Source: Planctomycetota bacterium (lineage in GTDB: Bacteria > Planctomycetota > UBA1135 > GCA-002686595). Taken from it: a stretch of 64,000 bases of DNA. The DNA lies in NCBI GenBank assembly GCA_020638855.1, contig JACKHT010000008.1, forward strand, positions 72,219 through 136,218, read 5' to 3'. A program made the translations under genes and the position numbers. The notes beneath the pieces were generated by a model, which was not told the origin of the DNA, made no database searches, and saw only the letters and a program-made list of their open reading frames with translations. Below, piece after piece: positions 15,595 to 24,110 of this stretch (positions are counted from its first letter, which is position 1; every line of letters starts with the position of its first letter).

Positions 15595-15924
15595 ATGCAA
15601 GTCGGATTTCACGCGAAGAACACCACGGACGACAACGGAAACCCCACAGGGGGCGTTGTAGTTGGAACCGGATTCACGATCTCCTGGCAGGACGGCCCTC
15701 TTGGGCGCGGTGAGGATCGCAAGGCCCCGAATGGGGCGTTTGTGGAGGACGTGATTGCGGCTGTTCGCCAGCGCCTCGCGTTCTACCAAAACTCGAATGA
15801 CGGCAAATTCTGGTGTCCTGAGAACGAGCAAGCCATGGATCACTTGTGGGATGCCCTCCAAGCGCTGGAAAGCCGAACAAAGGCCAGGGAAGCCCGCAAA
15901 GTGGAAGGCACCCACGAGGCTTAG
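15595..15924 (+). CDS. Acb2/Tad1-like protein, candidate cyclic-nucleotide sponge (anti-CBASS/anti-Thoeris)
   Basis: 109 residues. ISWQDGPLGRGEDRKAPNGA (29-48), FVEDVIAAVRQRLAFYQ (49-65), FWCPENEQAMDHLWDALQAL (72-91) and ESRTKAREARKVEGTHEA (92-109) fit the conserved skeleton QxGP-x-GxxNGxxxExVI / F.C.ENxxAi..L..Al..L..RT..R..R.VEGTHe. I remember this skeleton from the phage protein family now named for an Acb2/Tad1 domain. Acb2 and Tad1 bind the nucleotide signals of CBASS and Thoeris and so block these defences. The match is from memory without alignment; the biochemical role is inferred. The start has AACAAAGGAAAACC, close to the early-operon start element. Confidence 0.55.
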   Translation: MQVGFHAKNTTDDNGNPTGGVVVGTGFTISWQDGPLGRGEDRKAPNGAFVEDVIAAVRQRLAFYQNSNDGKFWCPENEQAMDHLWDALQALESRTKAREARKVEGTHEA

Positions 15925-15932
15925 CAGAACAA

Positions 15933-16021
15933 CCCAGGGAAGTGCGGAAGATGCGCTTGGTGCGCACAGGGTTCGCGTGTCCCCTCATTGACCGCCCCCA
16001 GTTCGAATCTGGGGCCCTGGG
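15933..16021 (+). ncRNA. tRNA-like structure with canonical T-arm and closing stem
   Basis: CCCAGTTCGAATCTGGG (15997-16013) is a perfect T-arm with the conserved GTTCGAATC loop. CCCAGGG (15933-15939) and CCCTGGG (16015-16021) can pair as a 7-bp acceptor-like stem. TGCGCTTGGTGCGCA (about 15952-15966) looks like a D-arm with GG in its loop. The anticodon arm is not regular and there are about 10 extra nt before the D-arm, so it is not a standard tRNA. It could be a degenerate tRNA, a tRNA mimic or an unusual phage tRNA. Confidence 0.4.
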
Positions 16022-16060
16022 CCTTACACTCCCCCGCAACTCATAACCACCCAACCCAAC

Positions 16061-16318
16061 ATGATGCACCCTGCAATCACGGCGCTCCTGCGCTACTTCG
16101 AGTACCAACACCTCCCCCCCCACCTACAGCGGATTTCGAAACCCTGTGCGGAGCTCGCGCACAAGATGGCAGAGCTTCCGCTCGAGGGTCCCGAAGTAAC
16201 CGTTGGCCTTCGCAAGCTCCTCGAGGCGAAAGATTGCTTCGTTCGTGCGGCCCTCCCCGCTGCCGGTACGCCGGTGCCTCCGCCTCCGGAGGACGAAGAG
16301 AAACACCCGATCTTCTAG
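16061..16318 (+). CDS. Conserved phage protein of unknown function (HPAITALLRYFEY family)
   Basis: 85 residues. HPAITALLRYFEYQHLPPHL (3-22) and VTVGLRKLLEAKDCFVRAAL (47-66) match a small, strongly conserved phage family that I recognise but whose role is unknown. In other phages it is often close to the VEGTH-ending family seen in the preceding gene, which supports both calls. A second Met at position 2 is an equally good start. Confidence 0.75.
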   Translation: MMHPAITALLRYFEYQHLPPHLQRISKPCAELAHKMAELPLEGPEVTVGLRKLLEAKDCFVRAALPAAGTPVPPPPEDEEKHPIF

Positions 16319-16787
16319 GCTTGTCCCTCGATGTCCACGCGCTGGCTATCCGACTGGAATAGGCGCGTGAAAGTTCGGAGTACCTGCACGACAATGCACC
16401 TGTGCTGGTTCGGCGTAGCCCGCAATCGTAGGAATCCAGAAAACGACGATGGAGAGAGCGCCTTTGGTAGGAAGCCGAAAGGCGCAAGAAGGTAGGGCAA
16501 CGCCGTGAGCGTGACACCGTGAACTAGCCTGGGGGGCCTCGACGTGAGCCGGGGCCTCCTTTCTACAAACCCAGCGGGCGCAGCGATTGCAAACGGCATC
16601 CACCCTCCAAGCCGGCAATCGTTTGCGCCCGCGTTTGTTGGGGAGAGTTTTAGGCGTGTATGCCGAATCGCGCCCCCATTCTGCGGTGCGCCACAATAGG
16701 CCTCGCATGCGTAGCTGGAACGCAGAGTACCAAGCCCGAGGGTGCAGCTGGATTTCACGCGGGCGGGGGGAGTGCTGAGCTTAGGGC
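16319..16787. other. Non-coding gap before the morphogenesis block
   Basis: No convincing gene in about 470 bp. It holds a hairpin, GCGCCTTT (16458-16465) / AAAGGCGC (16478-16485), and a 21-bp segment also found at 27565-27585. It separates the small-gene array from the structural genes and probably holds the late promoter, which I could not define. Confidence 0.5.
16639..16659 (+). repeat. 21-bp segment shared with a structural gene
   Basis: Identical to 27565-27585 (core GGGGAGAGTTTTAGGCG), where it encodes Gly-Glu-Ser-Phe-Arg-Arg-Val of the gene at 27467. Similarity continues more weakly on the 3' side. It may be a remnant of a second copy of that gene or a recombination scar. Confidence 0.6.
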
Positions 16788-17171
16788 ATGACTTCAGCCA
16801 ACACCTTGCCGGCCAAGGCCGCCGTAACCGTTCTTTCGATCGCCAAGAAGCTTCGCCAGTTCCGGGGGCGTATGGACCCGACAACCGCGGCGATGGCCAT
16901 CAATTCCGCAATCGAGCTCGAGGATCTGGGAGCCTCCCTTGCCAAATTGTCAGGCGAGAAAGAGACCCTGAATCCGCCCACAGAGCCGGTGGATCCTAAG
17001 GATCAAACTCCGGAAGAGCGTGGGGAGACCGCGAGCGCACCCGCAGAGCAAGCGGGCCAGGATATCGCCGGCCCCTCGGGTACGGCCGAGCAAAACGCGG
17101 AAGGTTCCAAAGGCGAGGAGGCCAGCAAGGATTCGGAAACGCAGAAGAAGCAGGGCAAGACCGCCAAATAG
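16788..17171 (+). CDS. Hypothetical protein with disordered acidic tail
   Basis: 127 residues. Residues 1-60 are helical (KLRQFRGRMDPTTAAMAINS); the remainder is Pro/Glu/Lys-rich and probably disordered. First gene of the morphogenesis block. No family recognised. Confidence 0.5.
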   Translation: MTSANTLPAKAAVTVLSIAKKLRQFRGRMDPTTAAMAINSAIELEDLGASLAKLSGEKETLNPPTEPVDPKDQTPEERGETASAPAEQAGQDIAGPSGTAEQNAEGSKGEEASKDSETQKKQGKTAK

Positions 17172-17180
17172 GAGGAACCC

Positions 17181-17618
17181 ATGGGTGACTCAGGTGAGCT
17201 TGTACCTAGCGAGTCGCGCGAGAGAGGGACGGATTCAGCCCATAAGGCGGAGTCCCCCTCCGCAAAGCTACGGCGCCTGATGCGGGCGACTCCGCAAGAG
17301 TTTCAAGAAGCGGTGTTCGCGGCCGCGACCATGGGGGACATCCTCGCGCTTTCGATGATGGCGGGGGCCACCACGAAGAACGAGGGCCACTTCAAGTACG
17401 CCAAAGAAGTGATGGATCGAGCATTCGGGCGGCCAGGTCTTCACGTTCCCGATACCGACCCGACCATTGCAATGGCCAATCGCAGGGCTGGTCTCCCCCA
17501 GGCCGACATCGCTTCCATCGAAATACTCTTGCGCAAACGCGGACACGAAGACCTCGCAGACGAGTTTGTGAGGCGGTACGACGAGGACGAGGACGAAGAC
17601 TATGACGGAAACGAATAG
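17181..17618 (+). CDS. Putative small terminase-type protein
   Basis: 145 residues, with AGGAGGAACCC before the ATG. The middle (GHFKYAKEVMDRAFGRPGLH, about 73-92) resembles the helix that precedes a K/R-G-x-P turn in small terminase or terminase-associated proteins, and the tail is very acidic (DEDEDEDYDGNE). It lies several genes before the large terminase, so the assignment is tentative. Confidence 0.42.
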   Translation: MGDSGELVPSESRERGTDSAHKAESPSAKLRRLMRATPQEFQEAVFAAATMGDILALSMMAGATTKNEGHFKYAKEVMDRAFGRPGLHVPDTDPTIAMANRRAGLPQADIASIEILLRKRGHEDLADEFVRRYDEDEDEDYDGNE

Positions 17619-17877
17619 CGAACCCCACATGACAATCACCGGCAAGAGCGGTGGGTCGGTCTCCCTAACCTTTGACAAGGACGACATCGCCAAGCTTGCG
17701 ACAGCCGTTATCGAGGTGGTGGATATGGAGGTCATGTCGAAGGCGCTGGGACGAGCCGATGCCTTTGCATCGGCTGTCGCGGTTGGTTTCGCGAAGGCAA
17801 TGAAGGATGAGCGTCTCGCCGCCCTGGTTGGTCGCGCGTTCATCGATGCCCTCGACAAGCAGAGGGACGAGGAGTAG
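17602..17877 (+). CDS. Hypothetical protein
   Basis: 91 residues, beginning inside the end of the previous gene (17-bp overlap, GAGGA upstream). An N-terminal beta hairpin (MTITGKSGGSVSLTFDKDD) is followed by helices. No family recognised. Confidence 0.48.
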   Translation: MTETNSEPHMTITGKSGGSVSLTFDKDDIAKLATAVIEVVDMEVMSKALGRADAFASAVAVGFAKAMKDERLAALVGRAFIDALDKQRDEE

Positions 17878-17879
17878 CG

Positions 17880-18290
17880 ATGGCAGCGGTCACCTATGCC
17901 CCCAACCAAGCTGGCAACCAGCTGGTGCCGATCGGCCCTCTGCGGCCGGGGCTTGACCATGCCATTGCCGTTACGCTGCGCCACTACGATCGGGCAACAA
18001 AGACCATTGGGGATCCGATGGATCTCACCGGCTGGTCAAACGGAGTCTTTTCCTTTGGAAGCGACAATCCGGCGCGAGACAACTTCCAATCGCTGATCGA
18101 TGTTCCGTTTGAGTTCGATTCCGATCGATCCTCAGGAAAGATCCAACTCACGGTGACCCATCGACACCTCATGTTTGTGACCTATTCTGGCTGCGTCCGT
18201 GGCTACGGTAACTTCTCCGCCCTTTCCCCTGAAAGCCTGCAGGTGGCCCTGGCGCCTGCGGTTTGGTTCCTCGACGTAGGTGTGAGCTAG
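17880..18290 (+). CDS. Hypothetical beta-rich virion-associated protein
   Basis: 136 residues, beta-rich (GNQLVPIGPLRPGLDHAIAV, FEFDSDRSSGKIQLTVTHRH). Directly precedes the giant fibre gene and may be its partner or a baseplate/neck piece. No family recognised. Confidence 0.5.
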   Translation: MAAVTYAPNQAGNQLVPIGPLRPGLDHAIAVTLRHYDRATKTIGDPMDLTGWSNGVFSFGSDNPARDNFQSLIDVPFEFDSDRSSGKIQLTVTHRHLMFVTYSGCVRGYGNFSALSPESLQVALAPAVWFLDVGVS

Positions 18291-18291
18291 C

Positions 18292-21200
18292 ATGGACCTA
18301 TCGAGCGACCTGGCGGTGACGGTTGAATTTGTGTCGGGCTTCGGTCCGCCGCCGGCTGCCGTTGTGCAGCCCCCGACCGGGCTTAGCGTCACGCCGGCCG
18401 TTTCGAGCATCCAGCTGACCTGGAACGCATCGCTTTCTCCGGGTGTGATTGGGTACAAGCTTCGGCGCCGCGAGGGAACCAGCGTCATCGACATCGGGAC
18501 TACCGTTGGAACGTCCTACACCTTCTCTGGGTTGACCCCCAACACCACCTACATCCTGATTGTCTCCGCCCTCACCGCGGATAGCGAAAGCGCTTGGGCC
18601 CTCACCTCATCGAGAACTCTTGTTGCGCCAAGCCCCAAGAGCACGATTGCATTCTTAACCCTGCAGACATCGGCAGTTGAGGGGACCACTGCGGTCGTTC
18701 AGATCCGGCGTACCGGTGGTGACAATTCCTCCCCGGAGACAATCCCGATTTCGGAGAATGGTGCCGCGCCTGGCTCTCTGTTTGACATCCCTGAAGTGCC
18801 CCTTGGTGGCGGAATCGATTACACGATCACCTGGCCTGGAGGTGTCGATGGGTATGTCACTTTTGCGGCCGACTCCGATACCGAAGAAATTCTAGTCGCG
18901 GTCACGGTAGATGCCGAGGTGGAGATTGGCGAGAGCGTGAATTTCGGAATCATCCCATCCGAAACTGACGACTACCTGGTCAACCAAAACGCATCGTCCG
19001 CGGTTGTCAACTTCCTTGACCCACCCAATACGGAATACGAAGACTCCGTGATCGAGTTCACGGCTCTTGCGAACGTAACGGCAACCCAGATTCGCGTGGT
19101 TGTCGACATAGATCCGGTTCCGCCCACAGCGCTGCCAGTCTTCGAGATTGTCGGTGACCTAGGAACCACTGTCCCGGATGTGTTTCCCGGGACCCTCTTG
19201 CACAACGGCCTGGTGGACAAGGCCGTGGTCACTGGAAACTGCCTGCACACCCTTGTCAATGGAACAGGGATTTTTGATCAGCAGGCCACACTTCGCTCTA
19301 ATCCTGCAGCAACACTACCTGCATCTGTTCAGCATTCTGACCTGGACATTTCAGCCCTGCGTTTTGAGCTGCGAGGTGTTCCCACCCACGGAACCATCGA
19401 GTTCAACCCATTCGCGGTTACGCGCAAATCACGAATTGGCAAGTGGTCGAAGGAGGCTCTGTACTGGGGGTTTGCTCAGCCCCCAGGACGCGACGAACGA
19501 ATCGGGTGCCGCACCCAGGTCATGTGGTACTCCGATGCCGACATGCTGATATTCGAAGTGCAGATGGAAAACAATCTGTACGACCCCGGATACGTTGGCG
19601 GCCACTATGTAGCCCATCCAGAGGTTGCTGGTGATGTGTGGTGGGATTCAATTGGCGTCAAGGCATCCACCATTCCCGCCGGATGGGAGATCGGAAACTA
19701 TCACCACAACGAAACTAGCCAGGTTGCCGGTGATTTCATGGCGGATGAGGGCGGTGCGCAGGTCATCCCTTCGAAGTCGACTTCAAACATCAAGCGGTTC
19801 TACTTGCGCAAGGCTGCGACTTGCGGCCAGGTCAGGGCGGAGGGCAAATACGAAGGCGCCGGCCTCGGGCAGGTTGTCGAAGGACCGCTCAAGGCTGGTA
19901 CCCGATTCGCGGCTATGGCCACGGGGGTACCCGCGAGCGTTTGGGTGGACCGCACCGCGGCGCGAACGCTCTCCAATGCTGAATGGTCGGAAATGCTCAA
20001 CCGCATCAAAAGCGGAAGCGGATCTCCGGAGTCCTGGTGGGGAACCGAAAGGATTGGCCACTACCATGCGAGCGGAAACAAGTACTACACGGACGGCGGC
20101 GGGTACTACTTGTTTGCCGTTGCCGGTTTGAGCAACACCACCGGAGAGCTCAACTGCTTGCGGCACTACCTGTACATGGCGCAGGGGCGCAACTGCACCT
20201 CGATTATCAACGCAAATGACGGGTCGATTGTCACGCCGAAGCAGATGGCCGAGTCGAACGGAGGCAAGACCCCATGGATGACCGTTCCGAACGGTGCCGA
20301 GTATCACACATGGATTCGGCACATGCGTCCGGATAGCGATACGGTGCACGGCACGGGGTCCATAAATCCGAACTGTGCGCACTCGTCGAACAATCCCGAG
20401 TTTCACGAGAGCCTAATGCCCGTCGCGAACCCATGGAACATCCCGGGCGCGGTGACGATTATTTCGACGTACAAGTTGTACCCGATGCGGATTGAATCCT
20501 CCGCCTATGGGAGCGCAATTGCGGATCCACCCCAGGGGACCCACCAACGTCGCCACATGGCGATGCTGGACGGCCTGATTCAAATGACCTGCGAGCTGAT
20601 GCACATGGACCTCGCACAGCAAATGGCTGCGCACACCATGCACTGCTATTCGCAGCACCCAATTGATCCGCTTGGGACGCATCCTGAGTACATTTGGCAC
20701 AACTTGGAGTGGCCTCTGATTGGCGCAATCGCGGATATCGAGGACCATCCTCGGGGCCGTGCGTTTTGGGGCGGTGGCGGTGGTGGCGAGCTCCGCGACA
20801 ACAGCTTCAATCACAACCCAGCGTACATGCACCGAGCCGCCGGCGAGCTCGCTGACGCAGTTGCGCTTGGTGCAGCTTGCTGCGATGACCCGGTGTTTCG
20901 CGCGGAAATGCTCTCCTGGGCCGGAAAGTTCTACTACCTCCTGGACCTACGGTGCTCGCCGGTCGGATGGGGAGCGAAGGATCACGCGATTACCGATTCG
21001 CAAGGAAGCGCGCACCTGCAAACCATGTGGGGCGTAACAGATACCGCCAACCAGCGAGGGGGGTGGCCATCCTATTTCGTTGGCCTCCAGTCGTTCTGGC
21101 AGATGTTGCTATCGCTCGGGATTGTTGGCCTCGACCGACGTTTGCGCCCTCGGATCCCCTACGCCTCTGGCCAGGTGGATCCCGCGAAGCGCGTGATTTG

Positions 21201-23688
21201 CGACACCTTCATGGAGCAGGTGAGGCGAGGAAAAGCCCGAGGGCGAAAAGTGCCATCGGCGTATGGGATTGTGATTGCCCATAACGAGGGCAATACCAAC
21301 CCGAATGACTCCCAACCAGAAGGCTCGCTAGGTGGGGTTGGAACCGGAAATCAGGTCCCGAACTGGATCGAAGAGTGGCGACGCCCATCGCAGGGCGGAC
21401 CCATCAGTACGGCAGTCAAGACGACCCTTCGGGAAGAGGCTATTCAGTGGGCCGCCTACGTCGCCGCGTACCTCGAGCAGCACCCGGAAGTCACCGACAT
21501 CCCCATCATCGACATTACGCGCGACATCCTCGAGGGGATCAAGGAGGAAGACACGGGCGCGCATTGGTCTCTGACCTACGCCCAGGCGGCCGAGGTGACC
21601 TACTCCGGCTACTCCTTCGTTGGAGGAAACACCCAATACGCGGCATTCTTTCCTCTGAATTTCTACCGCCAGCGCCGAATCGCCGTCCTTGGGCTCATGC
21701 AGAACGCAGAGCACTATCTGGCCCGGTTTCCGCATTGGGGATCTGGCGACAAGACGAATATTCTTGCCGCGCCTGCGGGGTTCCAAGCTATCGACACCCC
21801 CGGCGGTATTGTGTGTTCCTGGAACGCAGTCCCGGGTGCCACAAGGTACCGGGTGGAGTGGATGGAGAACCGCCCACAGAATGGCGCGATCGATGGTTTT
21901 GTGGAGACAGCAAACCTGAACACCACGATCAGCGGGCCGGTCACGGGGTTCAACTGCTACTTCCGGGTCCTGGCTATCAATTCTGCCGACCAGAGGTGCA
22001 TTTCCACCAGGCTTGCTCCGGTTGTGATCGGTTCTGGCCAAACAGGCGTCCCCGAAACGGACGGAGGCGGTGGTGGTGGCGGTGGCGGCGGCCCTGTCAC
22101 CCCCACCCTCGATTCCCTGGCCGGCGCAACAGGTGGGTTTCAGGTCACGTTCACGGTTTCAGCTTCGGGTTCGCCAACCATCGTTGTTGGTGTTGAATCT
22201 TCCCTGGACGGAATCTCCTACACCCAGGTTGCCTACCTGTACCTTTCGGACCTAACCGGGACTGGACCCCAGTACACGGCAAGCATCGCTCAGGCGGACG
22301 GAAACTACCTGGTTCGAATCCGATCCCGGGATGGGAATGCTGCCTGGTCGAACTACTCGACCCCGCAGTCGGTAGTCGTTGGGATGGATCCTGGCGGTGG
22401 TGGTGGGAGTGGATCGGCTCCGGTCACGCTGCTTGCGCGTGCACAGACGAGCCAGGCTTCGGTGTTCTGGACGCCTGTGACCGGGGCTGTGGCCTATGAC
22501 GTTGCCTGGGGTACCCGTAGGGACACGCTATCCAACATTTCACGCCACACGGGCACATCGGCCATTCTGGGGAGTCTCCCCCTGCAGCTTGTTTGGATTT
22601 CGGTGCGTTCCGTCTATGGCGACGGCTCGAGCAGCGATTGGCGGGAGCCTGCCTGGGTGCTGCTCCCTGACCTCTCGGGTGTGAATCCCTACATCCGCCC
22701 TATCGAGCGCCCCCAGTTCAATCCTTTCAATACAGCGCTGGGCCACGTCGGATGCGGCATCGATACCGCAAACCTACTTGTGCCCCCCACCTCTTGGCTG
22801 CAGAGCGGAGCCTACGTCCTCACAGAGACTAATTCGCCAGAAGTGCTGACGGGCTACAAGTTCGACAAGCCGGTGAGGGTCAAAGGTTCCAGCTTGGTGC
22901 GCAAGTCCTTCTTGGACTGCGAAATGAATGCCTATGGACCTCTCGCAGCTGACTCAACCCTGTACTCGGTTTGGGTGGCTGACGGAGACGAAGCGCGCAT
23001 CGATATGGAGCGCTGCACGGTTCGCTACGGGAAGCGTGGGTTGCTGTACTACGGCGGCACAATCAAGGACGTTTACTTCGAGGACACCGGGGAGGACGGA
23101 ATTCACGTTCCACGCCTGATTCACCCACTTCGAATTGAGCACGTCCTAGCAGCAGGCATTGGAAACATTGCGGCCTGCGGATATGAGCGCAACGGTCTTG
23201 GTGACTTGATCATCGCTGGATCGATCGACGGCAGCCACCCGGACGGCATCGCCGTCTCGCCTCCGCATGGCGATGGCACTCAGATTCGCGCGGGAAACGC
23301 GGGTGGCAGCGGACCCCCCACGCTACCCATCGAGATCCTTGGATGTGACATCCAAACCCTGTACTACCTCGACCCCGACTATCCTGTCGATGGAAGCCGC
23401 TTCGGCATGAGCTCGGCCATCTTCCTTGAAACGGCTGTTGGCCCGATCAATAACGCCGTCATCGCCTACAACTGGACGGGTTCGGCATCGAACAGCATTC
23501 AGATTGTGAATGACTACAACCCTGACGCGGGTGGCCCTGGGGTTCCAAACCATACCGACTACGGAGCACCCACCAATGTCTCGGTGATTGGCAATGTGAT
23601 CTCAGAAGAAGCAAACAACGCCATCGACTCGGATGTGGCCAATGGGAGCTTTTACGCCAACACACTGACCAACGGAGATCCCGTCTAG
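18292..23688 (+). CDS. Giant mosaic fibre/adhesin protein (1,798 residues)
   Basis: Residues about 22-108 are a fibronectin type III domain (PPTGLSVTPAVSSIQLTWNA); about 118-247 resemble a Calx-beta domain (VEGTTAVVQIRRTGGDN). A large part of unknown fold follows (250-1156), its second half helical and His/Trp-rich, glycosidase-like in feel only. A second FN3 domain starts near 1157, then a poly-Gly linker at 1257, another beta domain, a second Gly linker at 1366, an FN3-like domain, and a C-terminal right-handed beta-helix from about 1493. Probably the tail fibre or tailspike; any enzyme activity is unknown. Its place upstream of the terminase is unusual. Confidence 0.7.
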   Translation: MDLSSDLAVTVEFVSGFGPPPAAVVQPPTGLSVTPAVSSIQLTWNASLSPGVIGYKLRRREGTSVIDIGTTVGTSYTFSGLTPNTTYILIVSALTADSESAWALTSSRTLVAPSPKSTIAFLTLQTSAVEGTTAVVQIRRTGGDNSSPETIPISENGAAPGSLFDIPEVPLGGGIDYTITWPGGVDGYVTFAADSDTEEILVAVTVDAEVEIGESVNFGIIPSETDDYLVNQNASSAVVNFLDPPNTEYEDSVIEFTALANVTATQIRVVVDIDPVPPTALPVFEIVGDLGTTVPDVFPGTLLHNGLVDKAVVTGNCLHTLVNGTGIFDQQATLRSNPAATLPASVQHSDLDISALRFELRGVPTHGTIEFNPFAVTRKSRIGKWSKEALYWGFAQPPGRDERIGCRTQVMWYSDADMLIFEVQMENNLYDPGYVGGHYVAHPEVAGDVWWDSIGVKASTIPAGWEIGNYHHNETSQVAGDFMADEGGAQVIPSKSTSNIKRFYLRKAATCGQVRAEGKYEGAGLGQVVEGPLKAGTRFAAMATGVPASVWVDRTAARTLSNAEWSEMLNRIKSGSGSPESWWGTERIGHYHASGNKYYTDGGGYYLFAVAGLSNTTGELNCLRHYLYMAQGRNCTSIINANDGSIVTPKQMAESNGGKTPWMTVPNGAEYHTWIRHMRPDSDTVHGTGSINPNCAHSSNNPEFHESLMPVANPWNIPGAVTIISTYKLYPMRIESSAYGSAIADPPQGTHQRRHMAMLDGLIQMTCELMHMDLAQQMAAHTMHCYSQHPIDPLGTHPEYIWHNLEWPLIGAIADIEDHPRGRAFWGGGGGGELRDNSFNHNPAYMHRAAGELADAVALGAACCDDPVFRAEMLSWAGKFYYLLDLRCSPVGWGAKDHAITDSQGSAHLQTMWGVTDTANQRGGWPSYFVGLQSFWQMLLSLGIVGLDRRLRPRIPYASGQVDPAKRVICDTFMEQVRRGKARGRKVPSAYGIVIAHNEGNTNPNDSQPEGSLGGVGTGNQVPNWIEEWRRPSQGGPISTAVKTTLREEAIQWAAYVAAYLEQHPEVTDIPIIDITRDILEGIKEEDTGAHWSLTYAQAAEVTYSGYSFVGGNTQYAAFFPLNFYRQRRIAVLGLMQNAEHYLARFPHWGSGDKTNILAAPAGFQAIDTPGGIVCSWNAVPGATRYRVEWMENRPQNGAIDGFVETANLNTTISGPVTGFNCYFRVLAINSADQRCISTRLAPVVIGSGQTGVPETDGGGGGGGGGGPVTPTLDSLAGATGGFQVTFTVSASGSPTIVVGVESSLDGISYTQVAYLYLSDLTGTGPQYTASIAQADGNYLVRIRSRDGNAAWSNYSTPQSVVVGMDPGGGGGSGSAPVTLLARAQTSQASVFWTPVTGAVAYDVAWGTRRDTLSNISRHTGTSAILGSLPLQLVWISVRSVYGDGSSSDWREPAWVLLPDLSGVNPYIRPIERPQFNPFNTALGHVGCGIDTANLLVPPTSWLQSGAYVLTETNSPEVLTGYKFDKPVRVKGSSLVRKSFLDCEMNAYGPLAADSTLYSVWVADGDEARIDMERCTVRYGKRGLLYYGGTIKDVYFEDTGEDGIHVPRLIHPLRIEHVLAAGIGNIAACGYERNGLGDLIIAGSIDGSHPDGIAVSPPHGDGTQIRAGNAGGSGPPTLPIEILGCDIQTLYYLDPDYPVDGSRFGMSSAIFLETAVGPINNAVIAYNWTGSASNSIQIVNDYNPDAGGPGVPNHTDYGAPTNVSVIGNVISEEANNAIDSDVANGSFYANTLTNGDPV

Positions 23689-23697
23689 CGGTGCATT

Positions 23698-24108
23698 ATG
23701 GGCAACCCTCGATCTAGCTTGCGCCCACGCCGACAGGTGATTGTTACACCAGGCGGAGCCTACCTATTCTTGGCCAGGATCTACTTGGACGACGGATTGA
23801 CCCTCCTTACGCCTGACCTTCCGCGATTGGTGACACTTCGCGTTCGGTCGGACTATGACGGCGGGGTCGTCCGTCAACTTCCATTGCGCCCCGATGAGTG
23901 CCTACTGGATGGATTGCGCACGGATGATGACTGGACCTGGGACACCATCGGGTACCAATTCAGGCACCGCCTGTTCCCCGACCTGATCTCGAATCCGGGT
24001 GTGCGTTACACCGTTGAGTACGAATTCACGCTCCTGGGTGATACACCAGAGATTCCCCTCTACCTGCACAGGGAGACCTTTAGCGTCCTCGCCGGCCCGG
24101 CGCTCTAG
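23698..24108 (+). CDS. Hypothetical beta-rich virion protein
   Basis: 136 residues, beta-rich (RQVIVTPGGAYLFLARIYLD, RLVTLRVRSDYDGGVVRQLP). Sits between the fibre gene and the large terminase. May be a head-completion or fibre-attachment protein; no family recognised. Confidence 0.5.
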   Translation: MGNPRSSLRPRRQVIVTPGGAYLFLARIYLDDGLTLLTPDLPRLVTLRVRSDYDGGVVRQLPLRPDECLLDGLRTDDDWTWDTIGYQFRHRLFPDLISNPGVRYTVEYEFTLLGDTPEIPLYLHRETFSVLAGPAL

Positions 24109-24110
24109 CC

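Noticed and set aside
15933..16021. Selenocysteine tRNA
   Set aside because: There is a long body and a TCA triplet, but the anticodon arm does not present TCA in a 7-nt loop and the D-arm does not fit.
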